Assembly: GCA_002343505.1 (NCBI GenBank)
Contig: DDQZ01000026.1
Span: 49,051 to 113,050, forward strand
Origin: Verrucomicrobiaceae bacterium UBA2429
GTDB lineage: Bacteria; Verrucomicrobiota; Verrucomicrobiia; Verrucomicrobiales; Verrucomicrobiaceae
Direction of reading: 5' to 3'
DNA length: 64,000 bases
Shown here: piece by piece, positions 34,567-44,666 of the stretch
Numbering within the stretch: the stretch's first letter is position 1
Layout of the letters: every line of letters starts with the position of its first letter
Translations under genes and position numbers: made by a program
The notes under the pieces: generated by a model
Seen by the model: only the letters and a program-made list of their open reading frames with translations
What the model was told of the DNA's origin: nothing
Databases searched by the model: none

Positions 34567-37017
34567 ATGAAAATCTCCCCCCTGCCCTTCGCTCTGACCC
34601 TTGTCCTGTCCGCCCTTGCGGGTGCCCATGCCGCGCCAGACACGGCCTCGGCTGCACGCCAGATTGACTCCATCCTCGAAGCCGATTGGAAGAAAAACAA
34701 TCTTCAAGGAAACCCGGCCGCCGATGACAACTCGTTCGTCCGTCGCATCTATCTCGACACAATCGGCCGCATCCCGACCGCGCGGGAAGCCGGGGAATTC
34801 CTCTCCTCCACAGCGCCCGACAAACGCGCCAGACTCATTGACAAGCTGCTGGCCTCAGAGGGCTACACACAACACTTTTTCAATTACTGGTCGGATGTTC
34901 TCCGCATCCAGACCAACGGCCCCCAGGCCGGACCGGTGACAGGCGCGGCGTATGCCGACTTCATCAAGCAGTCCCTGCGCACCAACAAACCCTACGACCA
35001 GATGGTCCGCGACATGGTGGCCGCGCAAGGCAAGGCGTGGGACAACGGCGCCATCGGCTACTACATGCGCGACCGCGGCATGCCGCTCGACAACATGGCC
35101 AACACCGTGCGCGTCTTCCTCGGCACGCGCATCGAGTGCGCGCAGTGCCACAACCACCCCTTTGACAAATGGTCCCAGATGCAGTTCTACCAGATGGCCG
35201 CCTACACTTACAATGTGGACACCCAGGATTATTATGGCGGCTCGCTGGAGGATGTCCGCGAGCTGTTGCGCGAGCGCGAATCGGAATTGCGCGCCAAATT
35301 CAAGGAGCCCCAGCGCCCGCGCCGCGACCGCAAGATGAGCGACGCCGAATGGGCAAGGCTCGAAAAAGAATACCGGGACCAGGCCGCCAAAGTCAGGAAG
35401 GAATACGAAACAGCGCGCCAGGCCATGCGCCAGGAGCAGCGCAATTACCAGGAGGCCATGACCGACGTGCGCAACACCATGCGCTACACCGCCGTGGACA
35501 TGAGAAATCGCAACCTCACGCTCCCGCATGATTACCAATACAGCGACGCCAAACCCCGTTCAACAGTCCAGGCTTCTGTGATGATGGGCCACGAATGCGC
35601 GACCCAGCCGGGAGAGACTCCCCTCCAGGCATACGCCCGCTGGATGACCAGCAAGGACAACCCCCGATTCACCAGCGTCATCGCCAGCAGACTGTGGAAA
35701 AAAGCCTTCGGACTCGCCCTCATCGAACCGCTGGATGAGCTGATGGACACATCCACCCCCATGATTCCCGAGCTTCAAACTCATCTTGAGGGGCTGATGA
35801 AAAGCCTGGACTACGACATGAAGGCCTATCTGAGGGTGGTGTTCAACACCAGCGCCTACCAGCGCCAGGTGACCCGTGAGGAGGTGCCCCCTGGAGTCGC
35901 CTATCACTTCACCGGCCCGCTTCTCCGCCGCATGACCGCCGAGCAAATGTGGGACTCCTTCGTCACCCTCATCAACCCGAACCCGGACATGCCCAATCTG
36001 CGCCTGCGCGAAGACGCCGAGCAGCGCATTCTCCAAGCCAAGAAAAACGCGGACGGAGTGGACGCCCTGAGCGTCGAGGAGGCTCTGCGCGGCATCAAGC
36101 TCAGCGCGGCTGTTTATGACAAGAACCGCGAGCGCACCGAGGCCGCCCAAAAACTCTATCTGGAAGCGCGCATCCGCCACAAGGAACTCCAGGACGAGGC
36201 GGACAGCCTCAAGGCAGGCCCCGAACGCGACGCCCTGCTTGTCAAAGTCGCCGACGCGAAAAAGAAATCCGACGATCTGCGCCGCCAAGTCAACGACATC
36301 CAGAACGAAGGCCGCCGCACCTCCACCCAGGAGATCATCGTGGCCGGCCACAAAAAGCTGTATGAGGTGACGACCGGCAAACCCTGGCAGCCCGTCTCCA
36401 AAGCCGTCAAAGACTCGACTGACGGCAGTGAGCCTGCCATGATGGCGTCTGACACGATGATGATGGCTTACGGAGTGCGCGCGGAACGGGTCACGATTCC
36501 GGGCTACGACCGTCCCGAACTCTCCAAAGACGAGCGCAAAGCCCGCGAGGATGCCATGCGCGAGGAATTCTCTGAGGAAGCCCGCTTCTACGGCCTGGCG
36601 GAAAAAGAGTTGCGGGATTACTTCCGCTCCCGCGAAACGCAGAACCGCACTTATGTGCGCGCCGCGGAGGAGCAAAGTCCCGCGCCGCGCGGACACCCTT
36701 TGCGCGACTTCGGACAAAGCGACCGCGAGACCATTGAGAACGCCAATTACGACGCCAGCGTGCCTCAAAGCCTTTTCATGATGAATGGCAGCCTCCTGCC
36801 CAACATCCTCCACCGGCACAGCCAGCTCATGCTGACGATCAACAAAGCCCAGTATCCCGACGACAAGGTCGAAGCCGCATACATGGCCCTGCTCGCCCGC
36901 AAACCAACCTCAAAAGAAATGGAAACCTGGAACAAGGCCGCCGACGCCGGTCTCGACAAAATCGAGGACCTTGTCTATGCCCTGCTCAACACCCAGCAGT
37001 TCATCTTCATTCAGTAA
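34567..37017 (+). CDS. Secreted DUF1549/DUF1553 protein with CxxCH motif and coiled coil
   Basis: This 816-aa protein has a signal peptide (MKISPLPFALTLVLSALAGAHA). DUF1549 follows (RRIYLDTIGRIPTAREAGEF; EGYTQHFFNYWSDVLRIQ), with a haem-type motif IECAQCHNHPFDKWSQMQFY near residue 196. A charged helical segment, about 238-300 (RERESELRAKFKEPQ ... EYRDQAAKVRKEYETARQA), is probably coiled coil. DUF1553 then follows (YARWMTSKDNPRFTSVIASRLWKKAFG, LLRRMTAEQMWDSF). A second helical stretch lies near 520-590. It precedes a DUF1501 gene by 45 bases, the classical pairing. It resembles the 6194 gene only in the shared domains. The biochemical function of the pair is not known. Confidence 0.85.
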   Translation: MKISPLPFALTLVLSALAGAHAAPDTASAARQIDSILEADWKKNNLQGNPAADDNSFVRRIYLDTIGRIPTAREAGEFLSSTAPDKRARLIDKLLASEGYTQHFFNYWSDVLRIQTNGPQAGPVTGAAYADFIKQSLRTNKPYDQMVRDMVAAQGKAWDNGAIGYYMRDRGMPLDNMANTVRVFLGTRIECAQCHNHPFDKWSQMQFYQMAAYTYNVDTQDYYGGSLEDVRELLRERESELRAKFKEPQRPRRDRKMSDAEWARLEKEYRDQAAKVRKEYETARQAMRQEQRNYQEAMTDVRNTMRYTAVDMRNRNLTLPHDYQYSDAKPRSTVQASVMMGHECATQPGETPLQAYARWMTSKDNPRFTSVIASRLWKKAFGLALIEPLDELMDTSTPMIPELQTHLEGLMKSLDYDMKAYLRVVFNTSAYQRQVTREEVPPGVAYHFTGPLLRRMTAEQMWDSFVTLINPNPDMPNLRLREDAEQRILQAKKNADGVDALSVEEALRGIKLSAAVYDKNRERTEAAQKLYLEARIRHKELQDEADSLKAGPERDALLVKVADAKKKSDDLRRQVNDIQNEGRRTSTQEIIVAGHKKLYEVTTGKPWQPVSKAVKDSTDGSEPAMMASDTMMMAYGVRAERVTIPGYDRPELSKDERKAREDAMREEFSEEARFYGLAEKELRDYFRSRETQNRTYVRAAEEQSPAPRGHPLRDFGQSDRETIENANYDASVPQSLFMMNGSLLPNILHRHSQLMLTINKAQYPDDKVEAAYMALLARKPTSKEMETWNKAADAGLDKIEDLVYALLNTQQFIFIQ

Positions 37018-37062
37018 ACCAGCCTCCAACACCTCAACCCGCCCCCCAACATCCCTCCGCCC

Positions 37063-38376
37063 ATGAAACAAGAACTCGCCTCCAAACTCCTCCGTTCGGG
37101 TGAAATCACCCGTCGTGACTTCGCCGCAAAGACAGCTTCCTCCCTGCTCGGCGTCGGCCTTCTCGGCCATTCGCTCTCCAGCCGCTCCTACGCCGCCTTC
37201 GAACAGTCCTCGAAATTGCGCCAGACGGCCACGGCCAAAAACGTCATTTACCTCTATATGAGCGGCGGCCAGACCCATCTCGACACCTGGGATCCAAAGC
37301 CGGGAACCGAGACCGGCGGTCCCACCAAGGCCATTAAAACCAGCGCCGACGGCGTCCAGCTCGCCGAAAACCTGCCCCTCACCGCGCAGCACATGCACCA
37401 CGGCACCATCTTCCGCTCCCTGTCATCCACCCAGGGGGCGCACGAGCAGGGCAATTACATGATGCACACCAGCTACGAGCTGCGCGGCACCATCCGCCAC
37501 CCCGGCATGGGCGCCTGGCTGAACGTCTTCCAGGGCGGCGGCAACAGCACCCTGCCCAAGTACGTTTACGTCGGCAATGACAGCCGCCATCCCGGCGCCG
37601 GCTTCTTCCCCGCCGCGCAAAGCCCGCTCTTCGTCAACAACCCCGAGGCCGGCCTCAAAAATGTGAAGCCGCATTCCGGTGTGACAGAGGAGAAATTCAA
37701 CGCGAGACTCAAACTCGCGGGCGAGCTGGACGCCGATTTCCGCTCCACCTTCCCGCACCGCAACGTCAAGGCCTATGCCGAGATGTATGACGACGCCATC
37801 GCCATGATGCGCTCCGAGGATTTGAAAGCCTTCGACCTCTCCGAGGAAGCCGACGACATCCGCGCCGCCTACGGCCGCCAGTCCTTCGGCCAAGGCTGCC
37901 TGCTCGCCCGCCGTCTCGTCGAGCGCGGCGTGCGCTTTGTCGAAGTTTCCCTCGGCGGCTGGGACACCCACAATGCCAACTTCGTGCGCGTCCCCGAACT
38001 TTGCGAGACCCTGGATCGCGGCCTCTCCGCCCTGCTTGCCGACCTGCAGAACCGCGGCCTGCTTCAGGAAACCCTCGTCGTCGTCGCCACTGAGTTCGGC
38101 CGCACCCCGGACATCAACCAAAACGTCGGTCGCGACCATTATCCGAAAGCCTTCTCCGCAGCCATGTTCGGCGGCGGCATCAAGGGCGGGAATGTTCATG
38201 GGCAAACCGACCCCGAAGGCCGCGAAGTTGTCGCCGACAAGGTCAAAATCCAGGATTTCAATGCCACCATCGCCTATGCGCTCGGCCTGCCGCTCGACCA
38301 GGTGATTTACAGCCCCAGCAAGCGCCCCTTCACCATCGCCGACAAAGGCCACCCGGTCACGGGAGTGTTTGCTTGA
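37063..38376 (+). CDS. DUF1501 protein with Tat-type signal
   Basis: The 437-aa product starts with ITRRDFAAKTASSLLGVGLLGHSL, a twin-arginine-like signal, so it is probably exported folded. The DUF1501 core, related to sulfatase/alkaline-phosphatase folds, is shown by VIYLYMSGGQTHLDTWDPKPG (about 60-80), GCLLARRLVERGVRFVEVSLGGWDTHNANF (about 277-306), VVVATEFGRTPDINQNVGRDHYPKAFSAAMFGGG and a C-terminal DFNATIAYALGL. The metal-like His and Asp residues of these blocks are intact. It is the downstream partner of the DUF1549/1553 gene and the transcript ends at the strong terminator at 38409. This intact copy is the reference for judging the truncated one at 24704. Confidence 0.9.
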   Translation: MKQELASKLLRSGEITRRDFAAKTASSLLGVGLLGHSLSSRSYAAFEQSSKLRQTATAKNVIYLYMSGGQTHLDTWDPKPGTETGGPTKAIKTSADGVQLAENLPLTAQHMHHGTIFRSLSSTQGAHEQGNYMMHTSYELRGTIRHPGMGAWLNVFQGGGNSTLPKYVYVGNDSRHPGAGFFPAAQSPLFVNNPEAGLKNVKPHSGVTEEKFNARLKLAGELDADFRSTFPHRNVKAYAEMYDDAIAMMRSEDLKAFDLSEEADDIRAAYGRQSFGQGCLLARRLVERGVRFVEVSLGGWDTHNANFVRVPELCETLDRGLSALLADLQNRGLLQETLVVVATEFGRTPDINQNVGRDHYPKAFSAAMFGGGIKGGNVHGQTDPEGREVVADKVKIQDFNATIAYALGLPLDQVIYSPSKRPFTIADKGHPVTGVFA

Positions 38377-38408
38377 CGCCCCAAGTACAAAAGCAGTCTC
38401 ATCCCCAG

Positions 38409-38440
38409 GAGCGGCCCGATGACGGGCCGCTCTTTTTATT
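38409..38440 (+). terminator. Strong intrinsic terminator after the DUF1501 gene
   Basis: A 10-bp perfect stem GAGCGGCCCG / CGGGCCGCTC (38409-38418, 38423-38432) with loop ATGA is followed by TTTTTATT. It lies 32 bases after the DUF1501 stop and separates that operon from ftsK. Confidence 0.9.
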
Positions 38441-38459
38441 TCCTTCCTCACGTTCGGGA

Positions 38460-38487
38460 TTGTCCGCGCTATTATTTCGGTTATTTT
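38460..38487 (+). promoter_or_regulatory. Candidate promoter for ftsK
   Basis: TTGTCC (38460-38465) and TATTTT (38482-38487) are 16 bases apart in an AT-rich pocket between the terminator and the ftsK ATG at 38530. The match to consensus is only moderate; position is the main support. Confidence 0.3.
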
Positions 38488-38529
38488 AGCTATCAATAAA
38501 ATCAAGAATTTCAGCCTGCTACATTTTTC

Positions 38530-41133
38530 ATGCCTGACGCCGAAATCATCAAACCCAGACCCATGCGCGCCCGCGTGCAGGAAAAAGAGAACCCCTGGAA
38601 CGACGCCACAGGGATCACCTTCCTGGTTCTCGCCACCATGTATTTGCTGGCGCTCATCTCCTACGACCCCGGAGACCTTCCGGCTTGGTGTCATCTCAGC
38701 CCCGCCGACGAGCCAAATGCCGTCACGCAGAACTTCATCGGCACAGCCGGAGCCCTGGCGGCGGGTTACTCCCTTTTCCTCGCTGGCCTGTCCGCCTACA
38801 TACTCCCTTTCAGCATGACTTGGTTCGGCGTCTGCAAGCTCGCCTCCCATGTCCGCATCACCGGACGCTCCTGGTTCGGCGTCCTGCTCATGATCCTGAG
38901 CATCTCCGCGCTTCTGGAGGTTCAAAACATCATGAACGAGCGTGACGAGATCACCCCCCTTGGCGGCGGTGGCGGCATCGGCTACCTGATCGGTGGCAGT
39001 TTCCTAGCCGGGCTGCTCGGCACCGCCGGCTCCACCATCGTGCTCTCCGGCATCTACGGGGTCGGCTTTTTCCTCGCCAGCGGGCTGCACCCGCTGCTCG
39101 TGCTCCAGGACATCCGGCGTGAGATTCAGGAGTTTAAAGAGCGCTGGCGTGTCCGCCGCGAACTCGCCGCCCGGCAGGCTGCGGAACCCGCACAGGCAGC
39201 CGGCACCGGGGTCATCCGCCGCAAACGCCCCGCCAAATCCGAGACCGCCGACGAAACCCCTCCATCAGGCCCGATGGTCACACCCGAACTCGGCCTCACC
39301 TTTGAGCCTCAGCGCCCGAAAATTTTCGACGCCAATGAAGTTCGCCACCCCAAGGACGCCGCCGACAAGCCCAAGCTCTCCGAAGTTTGGGAGAAAAAAC
39401 GCGCGCAAAAACTCGAGCAGGCACCGCATGGGACACTCGGCAGCCTGGCCGTGCTGTTCAAGGACTACAAACTGCCTGACACTGACCTGCTCCACTGGCC
39501 TGACGAAACCCAGCGCGTCACGGCCGATAAAGGCGAGCTGCTGGCCGTGCAAAACACCATCATCCGCTGCCTCGCAAGCTTCAACGTCAAGGTCGAGCCC
39601 GGCGACATCACGCGTGGTCCGGCAATCACCCGCTACGAGGTGCGGCCGGAGGACGGTCTGCGCGTCGCCCGCATCGCCGCGCTGGACAATGACATCGCCC
39701 GCGCGACCTGCGCGGAGCGCATCAACGTCCTGGCTCCCATCCCGGGCAAGGACACCGTCGGCATTGAACTGGCCAACCGCGAAAAAATCATCGTTCCCAT
39801 CCGCGAGCTCCTCGAGGATGAAATCTTCTCCAACGGCAAAGCCAGGCTGCCCATCGCCCTTGGCAAGGACGTCTATGGCAAGACCATCATCGGCGACCTT
39901 GCCGCCATGCCGCACCTCCTCGTCGCCGGCGCCACCGGCTCCGGGAAATCCGTCTGCATCAACGGCATCATCACCAGCCTGCTATGCCGTTTCGCGCCCG
40001 ACGAGCTGCGCTTCATCATGATTGACCCCAAGGTCGTCGAAATGCAGAACTACGCCGATCTGCCCCACCTCGCCGTCCCCGTCGTCACCGACCCGAAAAA
40101 AGCCCTGCTCGCGCTGCGCTGGGTGGTGAAGGAAATGGAGAACCGCTATCAAATCTTCGCCCAGGAGGGCTGCCGCAACTTTGACGCCTTCAACACACGA
40201 AACCGCAAACGCGCAGCCGCGAGCCAGGCGCGCAAAGCGGCCGCCGCCAAAAACCAGCCGCCCATCTCCGCAGGCACGGATGACGCCCGCGCCTCCGCCG
40301 CCTTTGCCAAAGTCCTGGAACCCGACACCGCTGGCAGCGCCGCCACTGCGGATGGCTCCACACCTGAAAACGAGACGGAAATCCTGCCCGTGGATGCAAG
40401 CGGCATGTGGACCGGCGATTCCGCCCCGCCCCCGCCCCGCCGCCACGAGGTGGTCATCCCCGACACCCTGCCCTACATCGTCTGCATCATAGACGAGCTG
40501 GCCGACCTCATGCAAACCGCGCCGGCGGACATTGAGGTCGCCATCGCCCGCATTACGCAGATGGCCCGCGCCGCCGGCATCCACCTCATCGTCGCCACCC
40601 AGACTCCGCGCGCCGATGTCATCACCGGCGTCATCAAGGCCAACATCCCCACCCGTATTGCCTTCCAGGTCTCCTCGGCGCTCGACAGCCGTGTCATCCT
40701 CGACCGCAAAGGCGCCGAAAACCTCGTCGGCAAAGGCGACATGCTTTATGTGCCCCCCGGCGGCGCCCAGCCCATCCGCGCCCAGGGCGCGCTCGTCACC
40801 GACGACGAGATCCACGCCGTCGTCGAGCACTGCGTGACCCAGGGCAAACCCGTCTTCGACATCAAAGTGGACGATGAAACCGGCGAGATGGACGGCGAGG
40901 AATTCGAGGACGGCGGAGGCGGCGTCAGCGGCGAGGAGGAGGAAACATTGGAGAAATGCCTCGAAGTCATCCGCCAGGAAAAAAAAGCCTCCACATCCCT
41001 GTTCCAGCGCCGTCTGAAACTGGGCTACGGCCGCGCCGCGCGCATGATGGACATCCTGGAGGACCGCGGCATCATCGGCCCTGGAGAAGGCGCCAAACCG
41101 CGCGAAATCCTCGTGGACATGGACATGATCTGA
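38530..41133 (+). CDS. ftsK: DNA translocase FtsK/SpoIIIE
   Basis: This 867-aa septal DNA pump has an N-terminal membrane domain with about four helices (first near residues 21-40). A linker of roughly 180 residues follows, then the motor domain with Walker A GATGSGKS (about 467-474), the RFIMIDPKVVEMQNYADLPHL block and Walker B IVCIIDELADLMQ (about 650), and the conserved HLIVATQTPRADVITGVIKANIPTRIAF. The C-terminal winged-helix gamma domain, which reads DNA polarity motifs, is present (SLFQRRLKLGYGRAARMMDILEDRGIIG). Unusual is an Ala/Pro/Thr-rich insert of about 60-80 residues around 565-635, longer than the loop normally found between FNTRN and LPYIV. It segregates chromosomes during division. 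Confidence 0.95.
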   Translation: MPDAEIIKPRPMRARVQEKENPWNDATGITFLVLATMYLLALISYDPGDLPAWCHLSPADEPNAVTQNFIGTAGALAAGYSLFLAGLSAYILPFSMTWFGVCKLASHVRITGRSWFGVLLMILSISALLEVQNIMNERDEITPLGGGGGIGYLIGGSFLAGLLGTAGSTIVLSGIYGVGFFLASGLHPLLVLQDIRREIQEFKERWRVRRELAARQAAEPAQAAGTGVIRRKRPAKSETADETPPSGPMVTPELGLTFEPQRPKIFDANEVRHPKDAADKPKLSEVWEKKRAQKLEQAPHGTLGSLAVLFKDYKLPDTDLLHWPDETQRVTADKGELLAVQNTIIRCLASFNVKVEPGDITRGPAITRYEVRPEDGLRVARIAALDNDIARATCAERINVLAPIPGKDTVGIELANREKIIVPIRELLEDEIFSNGKARLPIALGKDVYGKTIIGDLAAMPHLLVAGATGSGKSVCINGIITSLLCRFAPDELRFIMIDPKVVEMQNYADLPHLAVPVVTDPKKALLALRWVVKEMENRYQIFAQEGCRNFDAFNTRNRKRAAASQARKAAAAKNQPPISAGTDDARASAAFAKVLEPDTAGSAATADGSTPENETEILPVDASGMWTGDSAPPPPRRHEVVIPDTLPYIVCIIDELADLMQTAPADIEVAIARITQMARAAGIHLIVATQTPRADVITGVIKANIPTRIAFQVSSALDSRVILDRKGAENLVGKGDMLYVPPGGAQPIRAQGALVTDDEIHAVVEHCVTQGKPVFDIKVDDETGEMDGEEFEDGGGGVSGEEEETLEKCLEVIRQEKKASTSLFQRRLKLGYGRAARMMDILEDRGIIGPGEGAKPREILVDMDMI

Positions 41134-41244
41134 ATCCTCCCGATCGCCTCCGTCCGGCAGTTGGTGCGAGGCAGACCACTGGCTTTATGAAACGGATGAT
41201 ATCCCGTTTCATCAAACACGTTCCGCATTTACGACTCACTCACC

Positions 41245-42162
41245 ATGACCCAGCTGCCCCGCCTCCTGCCCGCCCTGCTCATCCTGACCGCCTGCGGTGA
41301 TAAGAACCCGCCTGTTTCCGGCGCGCAACCTGCCGCTCCTGCGGCATCCCCGGCCAAGCCAGCCGTCACCAGCCAGTCCCCCTCTGCAGGGGCGCCCGCA
41401 TCCCCCAAAAGAATCTGGTGGACCGCCGAAATGCTCCACACCGAGATCAAATATCACAATCCCGATTACGCTGGCGGCGGCGAGTTTGCCATTGAGCAGG
41501 GCGAGGTGCTCGCGCTGAATCTGCGCGAGTCCCAAGTGACCAACCTCGTCTTTCTCGAGCGCCTCAGTCCGCTGGCGCTGGACCTGAGCGCCACCCCCAT
41601 CAAGGACATCAGGCCGCTCAAAAACATGAGGCTGCAGGAGCTTTATCTTGAGGACAGCCCCGTCACAGACCTCTCCCCGCTGCGCGGCATGCCATTGCAA
41701 AAACTCTACCTCAGCCGCACCCCCGTCAGCGATCTGAGCGCGCTAGCGGGCGCGCCCCTTGTCGAATTAAACGCCGTGGAAACCCGCGTCAGCGACCTAT
41801 CCCCTCTGGCCGGCTGCCCGATTCAGATGCTCTGGCTCACTGGCACTCCCGTCGAGGACATTTCCCCGCTGAAAAACGTTCCCATGATCTCTCTGACCCT
41901 GCACCGCAGTCGTGTGAGAGACCTTGGCCCGCTCGCCGGCACAAGCCTGCGCCGCCTCCACATCGGCGAGACTCCCGTGACCGATCTCACTCCGCTCAAG
42001 GGCCTGCCGCTCACCCGACTCGTCTTCACTCCGGCCAGCATCAAATCCGGCATCGAAATCGCCAAAGCCCTGCCGCTGGACGAAATCGGCACACGTTTTG
42101 ACGAGGAACGCGATCTCGTCCCGCCCGCCGTCTTTTGGCCGCGTTTTGAGAATGGGCAATGA
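41245..42162 (+). CDS. Leucine-rich repeat lipoprotein
   Basis: The 305-aa protein begins with a lipoprotein signal (MTQLPRLLPALLILTAC, lipobox LTAC) followed by a Pro/Ala-rich linker. From about residue 90 to 265 it is built of repeated internalin-like LRR units of roughly 21-23 residues, each with the pattern L-x-L-x-x-[ST]-x-[VI]-x-D-[LI]-x-P-L-x. Examples are LQELYLEDSPVTDLSPLRG, LQKLYLSRTPVSDLSALAG and LRRLHIGETPVTDLTPLKG. Such solenoids bind proteins or other ligands; here it would be surface- or periplasm-anchored. No partner is obvious. The end of the ftsK gene is 111 bases upstream. The gene overlaps no neighbour and precedes rpoD by 138 bases. Confidence 0.8.
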   Translation: MTQLPRLLPALLILTACGDKNPPVSGAQPAAPAASPAKPAVTSQSPSAGAPASPKRIWWTAEMLHTEIKYHNPDYAGGGEFAIEQGEVLALNLRESQVTNLVFLERLSPLALDLSATPIKDIRPLKNMRLQELYLEDSPVTDLSPLRGMPLQKLYLSRTPVSDLSALAGAPLVELNAVETRVSDLSPLAGCPIQMLWLTGTPVEDISPLKNVPMISLTLHRSRVRDLGPLAGTSLRRLHIGETPVTDLTPLKGLPLTRLVFTPASIKSGIEIAKALPLDEIGTRFDEERDLVPPAVFWPRFENGQ

Positions 42163-42300
42163 GTCAAATCGAACACCGGCGGGATGGGAAACGAACTGCG
42201 CGCGGACAAAGAACAGTTGACCGCCCTTGTCATGCCCAGATATTCACTCCCACCTTTGCGCTCTGCCGCGTCCTCCCCCCACAGGCACCCCACGGCACTC

Positions 42301-44337
42301 ATGGCCGTTTCCAAAAAAAATTCTCGAATCGCAAAACCCGCCCGCAAAGCCAGTCCGGCTGCGGCGGCGAATCATGTTGGGAAGAAGAGCAAACCCGGCC
42401 GCGGACGCCCCCGAAAAACAGCGCCCGCCGCGCCTGCGGGCAAGACGCAGGAGAGCGGCTCTCAAATTCCCGAAAAGCGCAAGCGCGGCCGGCCCCGCAT
42501 TCATCCGCCCAGGGAGAAGCTGCCTCCTGAACCCGCGACAGGACCGGAAGGGCAGCCGCTCAAACGCAAGCGCGGACGGCCACGGCTTTATCCGCCTAGG
42601 GAAACGGTCAAACCACAGCCGACGCTCGGTCCTGACGGGCTGCCAGTGAAACGCAGGCGCGGCAGACCGCCAAAGGGCAGCCAGCGCCAAACCGTCCCGG
42701 TCATCGTTTATGACGACATCAACTCGGCCGAGATCCAGTCCCGGCTGCGCAAGCTGATCATAATCGCCAAAGAGCAGGACTCCCTGAGTTGGGATGATGT
42801 GAACGAGGCCCTGCCGCACGGGATCGTCACCCCCGCGCTGATGGATGAGATCATCACCCGGCTGCAATCCCTGGAGATTCGCATTGAGGACTCGCCGGCC
42901 AGCCCCCCCGTCAGCGTGCTCGCCGCCGACCTCGCGGCGCGCTCCTTCGCGGACGAGGCCCGTGAATCCATGCGAGAAGCCTCGAAGGCCGACACCATGG
43001 ACGATCCGGTGCGGCTTTACCTCCGCCAGATGGGCCAGGTGCCGCTGCTGACGCGCGAGCAGGAAATCGAGATCTCAAAGCGCATCGAGAACGCCGACCT
43101 GCGAACCCGCGAATGCCTGCAAAGCCTGGGATTCGTCGCCGCTCATCACCTGACCCTCGCCGAGTCCCTCGCCGCGGGAATGGAAAGATTCGACCGCCTC
43201 GTCATAGACCGCAAATTCCCGGAGAAAGAGAGTTATTTCCGAAAACTTCGCCCCTTGACCGCCCAAGCCGCGGAACTTTGCCGCAAATGCGGCAAGCTGC
43301 GCGAGCGCGCCGGCACGCTCACAGGCAAGCGCCGGGCAGACGCACTCCAGGAATTCCAAAACTCACGCGAGGCACTTTTCAAAGTCTGCACCAAGTTTTT
43401 CTTCAAACCCAGGCTCGACGAGGACTTCATCAGCCTGGCCCAGAAAAAACTCCACGAACTTGAGCAGCTCGCCGCCCATTGCCACGCCCATCCGCGCAAT
43501 GCCGCCGCCGCGGAGGCGCTCAGGCAGTTCGAATTCCAGGCCTGGCAGACCGTCGAGGAATACCGCGCCACCATCGAGGAAATACGCCGCTGCGTTGCGG
43601 AATCCACCAGGGCCAAGACCGAGATGATCGAGGCCAACCTCCGCCTGGTCATCTCCATCGCCAAAAAATACACCAACCGCGGCCTTTCCTTCCTCGACCT
43701 CATCCAGGAGGGCAACATGGGCCTCATGCGCGCAGTCGAAAAATTCGAATACCGGCGCGGCTACAAATTCTCCACCTACGCCACATGGTGGATACGGCAG
43801 GCCATCACCCGCAGCATCTCCGACCAGGCGCGCACCATCCGCATCCCGGTCCACATGATCGAGACCATCAACAAGCTCATGCGCGTTCACAAACAGCTCG
43901 TTCAGGAACTGGGGCGCGACCCCACTCCGGAGGAGATCGCCGAGGAGATCCATCTGCCTGTCGAGCGCGTCAACACCGTGCTGCGCATGGCCCAGCAGCC
44001 CGTCTCCATGCAGACCAAGGTCGGCGATGTCGAGGGCGACACCGAATTTGGCGACTTCATCGAGGACAAGGACGCAAGCGACCCCATGGAACTCACCGCC
44101 AAAAACCTCCTGCGGGACAAGCTCAAGGACGTGCTCGACACACTCAACCCGCGCGAGCGGGAGGTGCTCGAGCAGCGCTTCGGACTCATGGACGGCTCCG
44201 GCCGCACCTTGGAGGAGGTGGGCCGGCAATTCCAGGTCACCCGCGAGCGCATCCGGCAGATTGAAGCCAAGGCCCTGCGCAAGCTGCGCCACCCCACGCG
44301 CATCAGCAAGCTGGGCGGTTTCTACGGCGGTAAATGA
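42301..44337 (+). CDS. rpoD: RNA polymerase primary sigma factor with AT-hook-like N-terminal repeats
   Basis: This 678-aa sigma-70 has all core regions: region 1.2 ([30 protein letters not shown]), regions 2.1-2.4 ([29 protein letters not shown] ... [16 protein letters not shown]), region 3, and region 4.2 ([29 protein letters not shown]). An NCR-like insert lies between 1.2 and 2. The first about 130 residues are basic with four GRP cores: GRGRPRK (about 33), KRGRPRI (about 61), KRGRPRL (about 90) and RRGRPPK (about 119). The middle two units are exact-length 29-residue repeats. These resemble AT-hooks, which bind the DNA minor groove. ATG 42301 is chosen; an in-frame ATG at 42184 has no similarity. 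Confidence 0.95.
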   Translation: MAVSKKNSRIAKPARKASPAAAANHVGKKSKPGRGRPRKTAPAAPAGKTQESGSQIPEKRKRGRPRIHPPREKLPPEPATGPEGQPLKRKRGRPRLYPPRETVKPQPTLGPDGLPVKRRRGRPPKGSQRQTVPVIVYDDINSAEIQSRLRKLIIIAKEQDSLSWDDVNEALPHGIVTPALMDEIITRLQSLEIRIEDSPASPPVSVLAADLAARSFADEARESMREASKADTMDDPVRLYLRQMGQVPLLTREQEIEISKRIENADLRTRECLQSLGFVAAHHLTLAESLAAGMERFDRLVIDRKFPEKESYFRKLRPLTAQAAELCRKCGKLRERAGTLTGKRRADALQEFQNSREALFKVCTKFFFKPRLDEDFISLAQKKLHELEQLAAHCHAHPRNAAAAEALRQFEFQAWQTVEEYRATIEEIRRCVAESTRAKTEMIEANLRLVISIAKKYTNRGLSFLDLIQEGNMGLMRAVEKFEYRRGYKFSTYATWWIRQAITRSISDQARTIRIPVHMIETINKLMRVHKQLVQELGRDPTPEEIAEEIHLPVERVNTVLRMAQQPVSMQTKVGDVEGDTEFGDFIEDKDASDPMELTAKNLLRDKLKDVLDTLNPREREVLEQRFGLMDGSGRTLEEVGRQFQVTRERIRQIEAKALRKLRHPTRISKLGGFYGGK

Positions 44338-44391
44338 TGGCGGCAACACAGGCTTGACCCTCCCCGTCCGCAGAGGCAGGCTGGCCGCGCC

Positions 44392-44544
44392 ATGAACACA
44401 GACCCCCAGCCCGACCCCCAGGAGCAGACGGCCGTCAAGGAACAAAACGACGCCCTCTCCGATGATGACTTCGCCGGAGAGGTGCTCGGCGAGCGCCAGG
44501 CTGAAGCCTGCAATCTCGATGAAGGCTGCGAGCGCTGCCAGTAA
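44392..44544 (+). CDS. 50-aa acidic peptide with C-terminal cysteines
   Basis: The ATG at 44392, preceded by a purine-rich GAGGCAGG stretch, opens 50 codons. The peptide is very acidic (MNTDPQPDPQEQTAVKEQ..., DALSDDDFAGEVLG) and ends ACNLDEGCERCQ, with three cysteines spaced C-x5-C-x2-C. It lies 54 bases after rpoD and 122 before the aldehyde dehydrogenase, on the same strand. The leader-like DDDF-x-x-EVLG segment before a Cys-containing tail recalls RiPP precursors, but no maturation enzyme is nearby. It could also be a small metal-binding or regulatory protein. The ORF is modest in length, but composition and cysteine pattern are unlike random GC-rich frames. Confidence 0.5.
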   Translation: MNTDPQPDPQEQTAVKEQNDALSDDDFAGEVLGERQAEACNLDEGCERCQ

Positions 44545-44666
44545 AGCGCCGGCCTCCCCAATCGTGCCGTCCGGGCTGAAAGAGTGCCCGCGCGCGGATT
44601 GTTTTCGTTGCCTCAAAACGCCGCCGCCCGTAATGCAGCAGCCATCTTTTCCACCCTAGACGCCAC

